Positions 10,321 to 19,900 of a stretch of 64,000 nt of DNA are shown here, one piece after another; the first letter of the stretch is position 1; each line of letters opens with the position of its first letter. This stretch comes from Allomuricauda sp. F6463D (GTDB taxonomy: Bacteria > Bacteroidota > Bacteroidia > Flavobacteriales > Flavobacteriaceae), in contig NZ_JALKAN010000001.1 of assembly GCF_023015965.1 (NCBI RefSeq), positions 62,001 to 126,000 of the forward strand, in the 5' to 3' direction. The translations under genes and the position numbers were made by a program. The notes beneath the pieces are model-generated. The model saw only the letters and a program-made list of their open reading frames with translations. It ran no database searches and had not been told where the DNA came from.

Positions 10321-10491
10321 GAGCCTTTGATTTCATCCGAAATCGTAAAAAATCCATTTGTTTACGCGGTCGATATTGGCATTACAAAGGTAGTTGATGG
10401 CGACCATCTCAAAGTATTGACCTAGTATGACAACGAATAGGGACTTATACACCAAATAATCCGGCAAATCCTTGAAATAAAGGGATTTTAA
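10321..10491 (+). pseudogene. Relic of the glyceraldehyde-3-phosphate dehydrogenase C-terminus
   Basis: In one frame this stretch reads about 56 residues resembling the C-terminal end of GAPDH: PLISSEIVKNP, then DIGITKVVDGDHLKVLT, then a stop, YDNE, another stop, and GL. The family motif is WYDNEWG, and both stops are TAG where TGG (Trp) is expected, so the relic differs there by two single-base changes. It ends in a natural-looking TAA. I find no upstream GAPDH sequence in frame, so the catalytic and NAD-binding parts are gone. It is best read as the tail of a duplicated gap gene, not an active enzyme. Confidence 0.8.
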
Positions 10492-10523
10492 AGATGTAAT
10501 TGAAATTTTGTTGAGTACAATTC

Positions 10524-10561
10524 AAAAAAACGTCCACAAAATACATGTTGCGGACGTTTTT
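10524..10561 (-). terminator. Rho-independent terminator for the small basic gene
   Basis: An inverted repeat with arms AAAAACGTCC (10526-10535) and GGACGTTTTT (10552-10561). Read on the minus strand it is followed by a run of seven T and lies 19 bases after the stop codon of the 37-residue gene. Confidence 0.75.
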
Positions 10562-10579
10562 ATAAAACTTAAACCTTTA

Positions 10580-10693
10580 TTACACTCTAGATTTACGTTT
10601 TTTCATCATCTTTTGTTCCATTTTTCTTTGAATTTTCTCTTGTCTTTTAGCTTTCAAATCTGATTTGGAAAGCTTTTTTTTAGCAGTAGCCAT
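10580..10693 (-). CDS. Very small, highly basic protein (37 residues)
   Basis: A short open frame beginning ATG at 10693 and ending TAA at 10580. It starts MATAKKKLSKSDLKAK and ends MMKKRKSRV. About 16 of 37 residues are Lys or Arg and there is no Cys, signal peptide or membrane segment; the middle could form one amphipathic basic helix. A clear terminator follows at once, and the gene sits between decayed sequences yet has no interruption, which argues it is real and kept. Nucleic-acid or ribosome association is a guess from charge only. I do not recognise a named family. Confidence 0.65.
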   Translation of the reverse strand: MATAKKKLSKSDLKAKRQEKIQRKMEQKMMKKRKSRV

Positions 10694-10992
10694 AATAGAA
10701 TATTTAATCTAATAATTAATCAAACTACGACCTGACCCTATATGTGGTCTAATGTTTTTACGTAACGAGTTACCTGATTCAAACATGTTGAACAGGAATT
10801 GGTAGTGTATACTAAAGCATATAGGGAATTTACAGGCACACTCGTGGGTGCCCGTTACTGCGGAAAAATAATTTTCAATTTGCTAGGTTTCATATTCAAT
10901 AATTAAGAAATTAATTTGCCTTGACAAAGCTCAATAGTGGTATGCCAATTTGTGAATCCATTTTGATTACTAGGCTCTTGCAGAAGAGATTT
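10694..10992. other. Intergenic stretch, nothing recognised
   Basis: About 300 bases holding the presumed promoter of the small basic gene and the region after the broken stress-protein gene. No ORF, stem-loop or repeat that I would defend. Confidence 0.5.
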
Positions 10993-11747
10993 TTATGATT
11001 TTTTTTCTTCTAAATCTAATACCTCCATAAGATCGATTTTTATTAATTGCGAATAATCATTAAGTTTTTTGATGATATGGTTGGAGAAAATAACTTTGTA
11101 TTCAAGGTTATCGTAATCTACCTGTTGCGATAGTATTTCCTTAAATCAACTGCATCAGTTTCTTCCGGTGTATTGCTTTTACGTGGCGATATGAACAACA
11201 TGTATTTTTGGATTTACGGTCTTTGGCATCGATACCAAGCTTTTAATGGTAAAATATCCGCTTCCTCGCAATGCGAAGTATATAGAATTGTATCAATAGG
11301 TACGTTGCTTATATCATAAGGAGCAATCAAAACCGGGCTTGATGATTGTTTTACAAGTCTCTGCCCAATGTTGCCAGTAAAAATTCCCCTATCGGTATGA
11401 TTATCCTTCCTACCGGTTAGGACAAGATCTGGAGAATCTTCCTCCAATTTTTTAAGAATACTGATTGATATTGAGCGATGGGGTCTGACTTCAAACCGTT
11501 TATGTGATCCGTCAATGTCATTACCAAGATGTTTGAGTCGAAAGGCTTTTAAAATGTTTTTTTGCTCTTCGATTACCTGATTTTCGATTTGGTTGGGTAA
11601 ATGCGTCACCGAAATCCTAATCATGGGTGTCTGGTGGATATAAAAAATAACGGGTTCAGCTCCTAAATTACTGCTCATGTCACGGGCAAATCGCAATGCC
11701 GGTACTGATTGTTCAGTGGAATCATTGGCATAAAGAATAGTTTTCAT
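10993..11747 (-). pseudogene. Universal stress protein (two-domain UspA), frameshifted and truncated
   Basis: The gene starts normally (MKTILYANDSTEQSV) and encodes one complete Usp domain ending in the ATP-loop-like segment TGNIGQRLVKQSSSPVLIAPYD. The second domain begins (DTILYTSHCEEADIL) and then shifts frame near 11250; the continuous reading frame ends at 11214 with an unrelated tail. Beyond it, other frames still read KSLVSMPKTVNPKIHVVHIAT, then a stop, and after another shift QQVDYDNLEYKVIFSN and KLNDYSQLIKIDLMEVLDLE, ending at 10993. Bacteroidota Usp proteins usually have two domains and about 270-280 residues, so this one is decayed. The 177-residue first domain could still be made. 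Confidence 0.82.
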
Positions 11748-12215
11748 GGCATTAGAATTTAAATAACAAAGTTATCTGTCATTAGTGATGTTCTAAATGA
11801 TAAAAGTTATGTTTAACAAATAGTATTTGTCCATGTAATTGAACATTTGAGTAAACATATTATATCTTTTGCAGGATAGCAAATAGTATCTACCTTTCTT
11901 TCGAAATTCAAATAGCTATGATAAAACGGTTAATTAGTTCACGCCATTAATCGCAAAGTGCATAAACATAAAATAATAGGTGTAATTATATTGTAACTTT
12001 TTGATATTTAGATATTAAAATAAAATATTTGAGGTGATGATAACACCGAAGTAATTACTTGGCTTAGGGATTTCGAATCTGGACGCTGTTTATATATTTT
12101 ACTTATATTTAAAGTAAATTGGAGGTACAAAAATGTATTTTGATTTGTATATATAAATTATTGGCAAACAAAGCAATGCATAATTAAAATTATAATTTTA
12201 ATTAAAACTAATATT
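11748..12215. other. Divergent intergenic region between usp relic and carbonic anhydrase
   Basis: About 470 very AT-rich bases between divergent genes. It must hold the promoter of the carbonic anhydrase gene. I see no gene and no clear operator. Confidence 0.5.
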
Positions 12216-12842
12216 ATGAAGATTGAACACGTTTTTGAAAACAACCAAGAGTGGGTAAATCAAAAATTGAATCTAGATCCAAAATATTTTAAGAAACTAT
12301 CAAAAGGTCAAAACCCAGAAATTCTTTATATAGGATGCTCAGATAGTAGGGTTACATCCGAAGAATTAATTGGTGCGAGTCCCGGAGATGTTTTTGTGCA
12401 TAGAAATATAGCAAATATGGTTCCAAACACAGATCTAAGTTCCATGTCGGTAATTGATTATGCGGTTTCACATCTTGAAGTGAAACATGTAGTCGTTTGT
12501 GGACATTACTATTGCGGCGGTGTTAAAGCAGCCATGCAATCTGCTGATTTGGGCATATTAAATCCATGGCTTAGGAATATCAGAGATGTGTATCGAATTC
12601 ACGATAAAGAATTGAATTCAATAGAAAATGAAGAAGAGCGCTACAAACGTTTAGTGGAGTTAAATGTACAGGAACAATGCATTAATATAATTAAAACTGC
12701 AGCGGTTCAGAAAGCATCGATTGACCGAAATATAAAGGTTCATGGGTGGGTTTTTGACATCTATTCGGGAAAATTGATTGATTTGAAAATTGACTTTGAA
12801 AGTATTCTCCATGAAATTATGGAAATATATCGTTTGGCTTAA
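12216..12842 (+). CDS. Beta-class carbonic anhydrase
   Basis: A cytoplasmic zinc enzyme, 208 residues, interconverting CO2 and bicarbonate. Zinc ligands are visible as C41 in CSDSR, and H97 and C100 in CGHYYCGG. The catalytic dyad D43 and R45 is intact. The C-terminal KVHGWVFDIYSGKL is the usual last strand. It is 12 bases ahead of a divergent paralogue and appears co-transcribed with it. The intact gene stands out in a zone of decayed sequence. Confidence 0.92.
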   Translation: MKIEHVFENNQEWVNQKLNLDPKYFKKLSKGQNPEILYIGCSDSRVTSEELIGASPGDVFVHRNIANMVPNTDLSSMSVIDYAVSHLEVKHVVVCGHYYCGGVKAAMQSADLGILNPWLRNIRDVYRIHDKELNSIENEEERYKRLVELNVQEQCINIIKTAAVQKASIDRNIKVHGWVFDIYSGKLIDLKIDFESILHEIMEIYRLA

Positions 12843-12854
12843 AAACTTTGTTTT

Positions 12855-13334
12855 ATGCATAACCTTTTTTTAATTTGTCCTGACTGCTATATAGAACAGT
12901 CAATTAGAGCTAAATACGGAAATAACAGTTTTTTCCTCACCGCTTTAGGGTCAGTCTTTGGCATTGAAACTTTTGAATATGTAGAAGAAGTCAGTCAATT
13001 CATTTCGAATGAAGAAGTTAGTTCAATATTTCTCGTCAATGATTATAAATGCTCTTTCATTCAAAATGCTTTGTTTCATAAAAATGATTTCAACACCAAA
13101 TCAGAACAGGTATTAAAACTTCTTTTAAAGTCTAATAGAGAAGATATTACCTCAATGAAATCAGTTGATGATAAAGCGATTAGATTAGCGAAATTAAATA
13201 TTTACCGGCAGGCATTTGAGATAATGGAAGTCGCGTTTATTGGAAATAGAGTCCAAGACGGCCTTATAAAAGTAATTGGATTAGTCTACGATAGGGATAA
13301 AGACAAATTTGATGAATTTCGAATAAAGAAATGA
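12855..13334 (+). CDS. Divergent carbonic-anhydrase-like protein with altered zinc site
   Basis: A 159-residue protein that aligns along its length with the preceding beta-carbonic anhydrase, lacking the N-terminal helix. LFLICPDCY matches ILYIGCSDSR, VNDYKCSF matches CGHYYCGG, and IKVIGLVYDRDKDK matches IKVHGWVFDIYSGK. By this alignment the Cys ligand (C8) and dyad Asp (D10) remain, the dyad Arg is Tyr (Y12), the zinc His is Asp (D63), and the second Cys is kept (C66). Loss of the dyad Arg argues against normal hydratase activity. It may form hetero-oligomers with its neighbour or bind metal differently. The frame is intact over 159 codons, so it is probably functional in some way. Confidence 0.75.
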   Translation: MHNLFLICPDCYIEQSIRAKYGNNSFFLTALGSVFGIETFEYVEEVSQFISNEEVSSIFLVNDYKCSFIQNALFHKNDFNTKSEQVLKLLLKSNREDITSMKSVDDKAIRLAKLNIYRQAFEIMEVAFIGNRVQDGLIKVIGLVYDRDKDKFDEFRIKK

Positions 13335-14533
13335 AACCGATCACCACATTGCAGATCTGTTAACCACCCATTTCAGGGCGCATGCGTATATGAAAGCTGT
13401 TGTGCCTAATGTCTAAGAAAATGACTTATTAAAAGCAATTTTCAATTCTGAATTTTAAAACAGTTTATCCATAAAGAATAGAACCCATTTGAATTTGGTC
13501 ATGAGGGTCCTACGAAATTTACATGGATTTATATCAACAATTATAGAATTGGACAAGCCGAAAAGAATATTCAAAATGGGCTGCATAAATGTGTGAAATT
13601 AGTAGGTGCAAGAGCCAAATAAAACATAAAGTTGACAGTGTAGCGGCATTAATACGGTTTACAATTTTGCGTTGAAATCAGATTTTCGAAAAGGGATAAA
13701 CCTTGGGGCAGACGACTATTTGTCCAAGCCGTTTAAAGAAGTCGAACTGATGGATGTTATTGTTACCCGCCTGTCGAAGGAAGACTTCCAAAAACCAATT
13801 TCACTCAACTTCTATAGGATTATCGCGAGGTTTCCAATAAGTTTATCAAGTTGATCTCGAACAACCTTTTATCGGTAATGATTTGAATCATTCCCAAATC
13901 TAGCCAGTTGTATTAAATTAGTATGGGAAGTACACCGAACGACCAACTTGGATTTCCAAACGCTATAATAATGGTACCAAACTGTCTGAATTATCCGCTG
14001 GGCCTTTTGATATTTTACTGGACCTTGGCGTAGCATCTGACCACACCATAGTTTTTACGTATAACTTAATCGAGGGCGATTTGTTTTAATCATGAGAAGA
14101 AATGACAGCGATTTGAATAAGTTGGAAGATAAATTTATATTGATGAAACTATTAAGTTATAGCTTAAAATTATAGGAATTTTCATTTCTTAAACAATAAG
14201 CTCAACCAATCTAAATCATTACGAAAATAGTTTCAGAGTACCATCTATTTTTGGCACGAACTTATTCCGGTTTGGCACGTTCAAAAGCAAAGAATGACTG
14301 AACCGAATTTAATGCGTTATTGCCTTATGTTTAGGATCATACTCGTAATATTATCAATCTCACTTACAATCATCTTGAGCGCATTCCATGCCGATATTTG
14401 ATTTAACAGTTAGGCTGATATGTTTAATTTTTCCACGAGAAGGTAGTATGCTAAGTCCAGTATTTTCCACATGATATGCATGTGAAACGCTTGAAAAGCT
14501 AGATGTCCGAATAAAACTCTTTATGCTGCTTAT
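13335..14533. other. Gene-free stretch of decayed coding sequence
   Basis: About 1.2 kb without an intact gene. Short in-frame segments look like old protein: DLLTTHFRAHAYMKAVV around 13350-13400, a receiver-domain piece listed separately, and DILLDLGVASDHTIVF around 14010-14060 that weakly recalls the sulfatase fold's core strand. None is long enough to name except the receiver. No terminator-like or RNA structure was convincing until the hairpin at 14541. Confidence 0.5.
13672..13854 (+). pseudogene. Fragment of a response-regulator receiver domain
   Basis: The segment KSDFRKGINLGADDYLSKPFKEVEL matches in pieces the C-terminal third of a CheY-like receiver domain; the SKPF motif contains the conserved Lys of the phosphorylation site region. 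The phospho-acceptor Asp and the first strands are missing upstream, where the frame closes. Downstream the sequence shifts frame and continues as DYREVSNKFIKLISNN. It is a relic of a response regulator or hybrid kinase, not a working gene. Confidence 0.7.
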
Positions 14534-14560
14534 TAAAAAAGGGAGGCAAAGCCTCCCTAA
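14534..14560 (-). terminator. Rho-independent terminator of the susCD operon
   Basis: A perfect stem GGGAGGC / GCCTCCC with a three-base loop at 14541-14557. On the minus strand it is followed by a T-run (14535-14540) and lies about 55 bases after the last gene of the SusCD operon. Confidence 0.85.
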
Positions 14561-14612
14561 ATCAATTAAATAACTAAATCAGTAAACCTAGATCATCCTT
14601 TCTAGATTATCT

Positions 14613-15395
14613 TTAATTTCTTCTGGTCAAAATCATTTCCCTTTCGTTGAAGAAGGTATCAACGGTGTAAAACAGGGTGATGTCGCCTGTTTCTTCGTCA
14701 ACAGATCCATGACCAGAATTAGCAATTCCAAAATTACTTGGAATATCACCGCCCACCACGGTCAGGGTACCACATACGTCGGTAATAAGAATTGCAAATT
14801 CACTAGTGAAGGCATTGTCCCCACTTATGGAGAACACCCCTTCGCTGACCTCGCTGATCGTGACATCCCTAGTTTCCCCATTGACATAGGTATAATCCCC
14901 CACAATATGAGATTCACAGATTGCCTGAAGGGTAATCTCCGTTCTATTGAAATCCGCAACATTTTCTGAAGCACCATCAATTTGGAGTATGACCTTTTTG
15001 GGGTCAAAGGCATCAAGGTTCTCGGAAATGATCTCCAGCGAAAAAATTCCTTGACCGGTACCTCCAGGGATTGTTATTTGAGAAGTCGCCGGTAATGCAT
15101 ATTCAACACCTTCTTGGGCTGTGGATGCGGCATTTACAGATACACTTACCTGGACATCCTGGCCCAATGGTGTTCCATCCCCTCCCAAGACCGCAATGGG
15201 CACCTCCAGAGTGTAAACAGGATTTTCTTCGGTCTGTAAAAAATTTTCAATTGTTTGTTGTGCTGCAAATTGAACAATATGGGGACCTTTTCCAAAATCA
15301 GTGACATCATCATCAAGAATACAGGAAGAAACTGTGACCCCTATGAGTAAAAGGCCCATCAATAATTTAATCTTGCTGTTTATTTTTTTATACAT
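14613..15395 (-). CDS. Surface/periplasmic lipoprotein of a SusCD operon
   Basis: A 260-residue lipoprotein: a short signal followed by the lipobox VTVSSC, then Asp-rich CILDDDVTDFG. The first half is beta-rich and recalls the N-terminal Ig-like modules found in SusE/DUF1735-type proteins (EVPIAVLGGDG, VSVSVNAAS, VEYALP). The second half has a conserved-looking CESHIVGDYTY and ends in beta strands. It is the third gene of the SusC-SusD operon, 12 bases after SusD, and would sit at the outer membrane helping bind the substrate. No enzymatic motif is seen. The substrate is unknown. Confidence 0.75.
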   Translation of the reverse strand: MYKKINSKIKLLMGLLLIGVTVSSCILDDDVTDFGKGPHIVQFAAQQTIENFLQTEENPVYTLEVPIAVLGGDGTPLGQDVQVSVSVNAASTAQEGVEYALPATSQITIPGGTGQGIFSLEIISENLDAFDPKKVILQIDGASENVADFNRTEITLQAICESHIVGDYTYVNGETRDVTISEVSEGVFSISGDNAFTSEFAILITDVCGTLTVVGGDIPSNFGIANSGHGSVDEETGDITLFYTVDTFFNEREMILTRRN

Positions 15396-15407
15396 AGTTA
15401 TTGAGCT

Positions 15408-16910
15408 TTAGTTCCAAAATGGTTGTTGTGTAAATGCATCTTGAGTTGTTTGCTGAGGTACGTTATTTGAATTACGCGCAATCTCCGATGCTGGATATAA
15501 TAGTCTTACGGGCCTTGTCCCATTGGATTCAACTGGGACTGGAAGGTCAGCGGGAAAACCAGTCCTAATTTTTTCTATCCATAGTTCAATGGAAGAGGTC
15601 CCATTCAGGGCAACCCATTTTTGGGTAATGATGGCTTCAATCTTATTTGGGGATGAACTCCAGGACACATTTTTGATAGGTTGATCATAATAATCAATAG
15701 CGCTTTGCATTGGGTCTTCGACCCCCAATCTTGCAAAAGATTCACTGATTGCCATATGGTACAATTCTTCCGCTGCCGCATCACCACCAGGCAAGTATCC
15801 CCTTGCCGTTGCTTCGGCCTGTAATAGCAAGCTCTCTTCCAAGAGCATTATGGGTTGGTCCTGTTCCGCGTTGATCAATAATCCAGGTCCAACTTTTGAA
15901 AGATCGTTGGAAGTAAAACCACTTCCAGGGAGTACAGTTGACTGTTCCACTCCTTTATATTCATCATTGGATGCAGATGTGGTATACAATCTTGCAATTC
16001 GGTCATCATTGGTATCCAATAAATAGTTGATGGTGAAATCACTCGCCACGGTAAAATCCCCTCGATCACTTTCTTCATTGGTAGAGGGCAAACGAAAATA
16101 CCCATAGAATGGGCTTTGTTTGTCCTCATTGTCCGAATAGCCGGGATTTGCGGAAACCGTCATATCAATGTACCCTGCACCATTTTGATCGATCAAATCA
16201 ATCTGTTCGTTGATATAGGAATCTTGCCCCGTATTGCTCAAGCGTACCAACATTCGTAATTTTATGGTATTTGCGAACTGTAACCAGTGACTGACATCAC
16301 CATTGAATATGATATCTTGGCTTCCTGGATTTTCTGCATTTTCAGGCAAATTCTGTAAAAGTTCCACTGCAGCAGTCAAGGCATCGATGTTTGCGTTGTA
16401 TACAAACTCCGCGTCATCATAAGTTGGAGTGGTATTTTCCCCTCTCTTATTGGCTTCGGTATAAGGCACATCACCATAAAGATCTACCAAATACTGGTAT
16501 TGGTATGCTTTCAATACCAATGCTATGGCCCTGTACATGGTATAGTCAATTGCACCTGTTTCGTCTTCAAAATGTTCGATATACGTAAGATTCTTAAGGA
16601 TATCCACATATGAGGTTTCAAATACGTTGGAAAAAAAGTTTGACGTCACATTATATCTCGCAAAATCAGCATTGGCGGACCAGTTGGAGGGGGTAGCCCA
16701 ATTGTATGCCAAGAAATTTCCCAGATAGGTCATACTCGTGGCATTTAAATTGGCCAGACTTTGTTCAGCTACCGGAAGTGTCAAACTTGGGGTGGATACT
16801 GGGGGATCGTTCGGATTGTCATTGACATCCAAGAAATCATCGCACCCGATTACGGTCATAAAAAATACAGTCATCGCTGTAATTCTTAGAAATATCATTT
16901 GTTTTTTCAT
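15408..16910 (-). CDS. SusD/RagB-family outer-membrane substrate-binding lipoprotein
   Basis: A 500-residue lipoprotein with lipobox VIGC and the SusD start CDDFLDVNDNPNDPP. Helical repeats include YRAIALVLKAYQYQYLVDLYGDVPY and WLQFANTIKLRMLVRLSN, typical of the SusD-like branch without known glycan ligands. It forms the lid on the SusC barrel encoded immediately upstream (12-base gap). The operon has no glycoside hydrolase, so a peptide, amino-acid derivative or metal complex is as likely as a sugar. Confidence 0.9.
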   Translation of the reverse strand: MKKQMIFLRITAMTVFFMTVIGCDDFLDVNDNPNDPPVSTPSLTLPVAEQSLANLNATSMTYLGNFLAYNWATPSNWSANADFARYNVTSNFFSNVFETSYVDILKNLTYIEHFEDETGAIDYTMYRAIALVLKAYQYQYLVDLYGDVPYTEANKRGENTTPTYDDAEFVYNANIDALTAAVELLQNLPENAENPGSQDIIFNGDVSHWLQFANTIKLRMLVRLSNTGQDSYINEQIDLIDQNGAGYIDMTVSANPGYSDNEDKQSPFYGYFRLPSTNEESDRGDFTVASDFTINYLLDTNDDRIARLYTTSASNDEYKGVEQSTVLPGSGFTSNDLSKVGPGLLINAEQDQPIMLLEESLLLQAEATARGYLPGGDAAAEELYHMAISESFARLGVEDPMQSAIDYYDQPIKNVSWSSSPNKIEAIITQKWVALNGTSSIELWIEKIRTGFPADLPVPVESNGTRPVRLLYPASEIARNSNNVPQQTTQDAFTQQPFWN

Positions 16911-16922
16911 CGATTAATTTTT

Positions 16923-19900
16923 TTAAAAGGTTACCGTCAAATTCATACCATACTGCCTGGTCGGGGGTGTTTGGGATTGTGTTCCAACACCAATGGCATT
17001 ACCTGTGGTAAAATTGAATTCCGGATCAGTATATATATTATCCTTTGGGCGAAGGGTCAACAGGTTTCTGCCAAACAATCCAATGCTTAGGTTTTCCACG
17101 GCCAATCGCTCCAATATTTTTGGACTGAACGTATAGGAGAGCGCCACTTCCCTTAATTTAAGCGTGGTTGCATCAGTTACATAATTTTCCTTTACCTCAT
17201 TGTAGGCATCCCAAAACGCATTGCCGCCTCCGGAAGTCAGTCTGTTGGTGTTTGCCACGAATCCTCCATTACGATCTGAGTAAGATGAGTTTGGAAATAC
17301 GAATGGTTGTCGGCCAGCTGTTACACTATGCTGTGTCAATCCAGTAAACTCCAAGGCATTTACAATATCGTTAAAGAAAACATGGCCGGTCCTATAATCC
17401 GCCACGGCATATAACTTCCAATTTTTATACTTTATGGTGGTATTCAACCCTACTATATAGTCCGGTGTGGTTTTACCTTGGATTTGGTTTTGGCTGTCTT
17501 GGATAGGGTCACCATCGTCATCAACAATAACCCTCCCTTGATTATCTCTTAAATAAGCGGTTGTCCTGATTTGTGGGTAGGGCTCACCAACTTTAGCAAT
17601 GATCTGTGCGGAAGCAAATCCTCCGATGTCCAATTCATCCACGCCATTGGCCAATGACAAGACCTTTGATTTATACCCAGAGTAGTTTATACCCAAATCC
17701 CATGAAAAATCAGTGGATTTCAATAGGGTGCCGTTCAGGTCAACTTCCAGCCCGAGATTTTCAATTTCACCAATGTTGATAAGGCTTGAGGCAGCTCCGG
17801 ATGCAAAAGATACATTGACCGGTATTATCTGATCGGTTGAATTGGTTTTATAAGCGGTCGCATTTAAGTTCAAGCGACTTTTGAACATGCTTAGTTCCAT
17901 AGCTGCTTCAATGGAAGTGGTGAACTCCGGACTAAGGTTTGAATCCGGGTCCCTGCTTGATTGTGACAATCCCGCTGTGGAGCCATATGGGAAATTATCA
18001 GGGGCAAAGAATATCCCTTGGGTAGCATAGATTCCAGGATCGTTTCCGGTCTTGGTAATATTAAAACTGGTTTTCAAATAGTTTATGCCCTTGTCCCCGG
18101 TTATCGCGGGAAATGCGTTGGATGCAACAAAAGAGACACCGGCACCGGGATAAAAGAAAGATCTATTGTCTTCGGGCAAGGTGGAGGACCAGTCATTTCT
18201 GGCTGTGGCACTCAGAAATAAATAGTCTTTGTAGCCTATGGTAAGGTCACCATAAACACCAACTTTTCTGAAGAGTTCAGTGCCTTCCGATCCCACAAGA
18301 TCTCCTGTCCTTGTTGAAACATTATAGAAATCGGGAATGATGAGGTTGGCCCCATTGACCCTTATTTCCTTTCGGGTAGTAAGCCTGGTGTTGTGTCCCA
18401 AGGTCAACTTCGTATTGATGTCTTTGGTAATATCCTTATCAAACCTGAGGATGAAATCATTGTTCAAGCGAGTGGAATTGACCATGGCGTCCTCTGTCCT
18501 GGCACCATAAGGATCAATTTCAGAATAAGTTTCCTGAAGATGAAACGCATAGGTAAAGGCTCCAAATTCCCGTTTGAAATTTTGTGAGCTTCCTGTATAC
18601 CCCGTATTTAGGGTAGCGGTCAACCAATCGGTTATTTGATAGGATGCATTGACCAGTAAATTAAATTCTTGAAGATCTGTTTTTTCCCTTTGTGTATCGA
18701 CAATGAAATAAGGGTTTTCATAGAAGCGATAATAAGAAACCTCGTTGCTGGTAAATTTTCCGGTCCGCCAATTTTTCATTTCACTGAGGGGTATGTGCAA
18801 TGGGGTATTTAGCACATTCCAATAGAGGGGACGGTCCTGACGACCCCCACTACCCACAAGATTGGCATGTGACCTGAAAAATGACAAATTACCACCAATT
18901 TTGAATTTACCATATTCACGGCTAGCCTTTAACCGCGCATTGGTTCGGTTATATTGATCCTTTGGTACCGTCCCACTGGTGTTGGTCTGGTCCAAGGAGA
19001 ATAAAAAGTCACTGTTCTCGTCCCCACCGCTTACAGTGATTCCGTGCCTTGTGGAAAATCCGGTCTCAAAAAAGTTTTTATGGTTATCCGGAATAGGGCT
19101 GAAGGGGACTAAAAATACCGATCCATCATCCAAGGTTTCACTTGCAGCGACCATTCTTCCATCATAGCGTGGTCCCCAGTTTACATTTTCCAAAGGCCAA
19201 AGGGTCCCATCAGGAAATCCTCCAACGCCAAACTCATCCTGCAGCTCGGGCAGGTAGGAAACCGTTTCGAATTGGATGGAGTTGTTATAGGTAAACTGCA
19301 ATTTACCTTTCCCTTTTTTGGTCGTAATGACCAAGACCCCATTTGCCGCCTCAGATCCGTATAGTGCAGAAGCGTTTGCCCCTTTTAAAATACTGACATT
19401 ATCTATATCATTGGGGTTTATTCTATCCAATACCCCTCTTGATGATGGAAATCCATCCACAACGATCAAGGCCTGGTTGTTTCCAAGTAAGGATCTGTTT
19501 CCCCTTAAAACGACCCTGGTATCAGGATTTACCCCATTGTTCAAGGTGTTTATCTGTAAGCCGGAAACCTTACCGACCATGGCCGTAGCTACATTTACGG
19601 CTTTGGTCTGGGTGATATCGTCATTCCCCAAATTGTCAATGGAATAGGACAATTCTTTTGGGTTTCGTTCAATACCCAAAGCGGCAGTGACCACCACTTC
19701 CTGTAAAGCTTCGGCACTTTCATTAAGTTGTACATCAATGATATTGGAACTGCCTACGCTGATTTCCTTTGTTTCCTGGCCGACATAGGAGAAAACCAGA
19801 ACTTGGCCTTCAAGGGCGTTGATGCTATAATTCCCATCGAAATCCGTCAATGTTCCATTTTGGGTCCCTTTGACAAGGATGTTTGCTCCTGGCAACGGTA

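Noticed and set aside
13990-14090. Possible sulfatase fragment (LLDLGVASDHTIVF)
   Set aside because: Too short and lacks the Cys/Ser active-site motif; resemblance could be chance.
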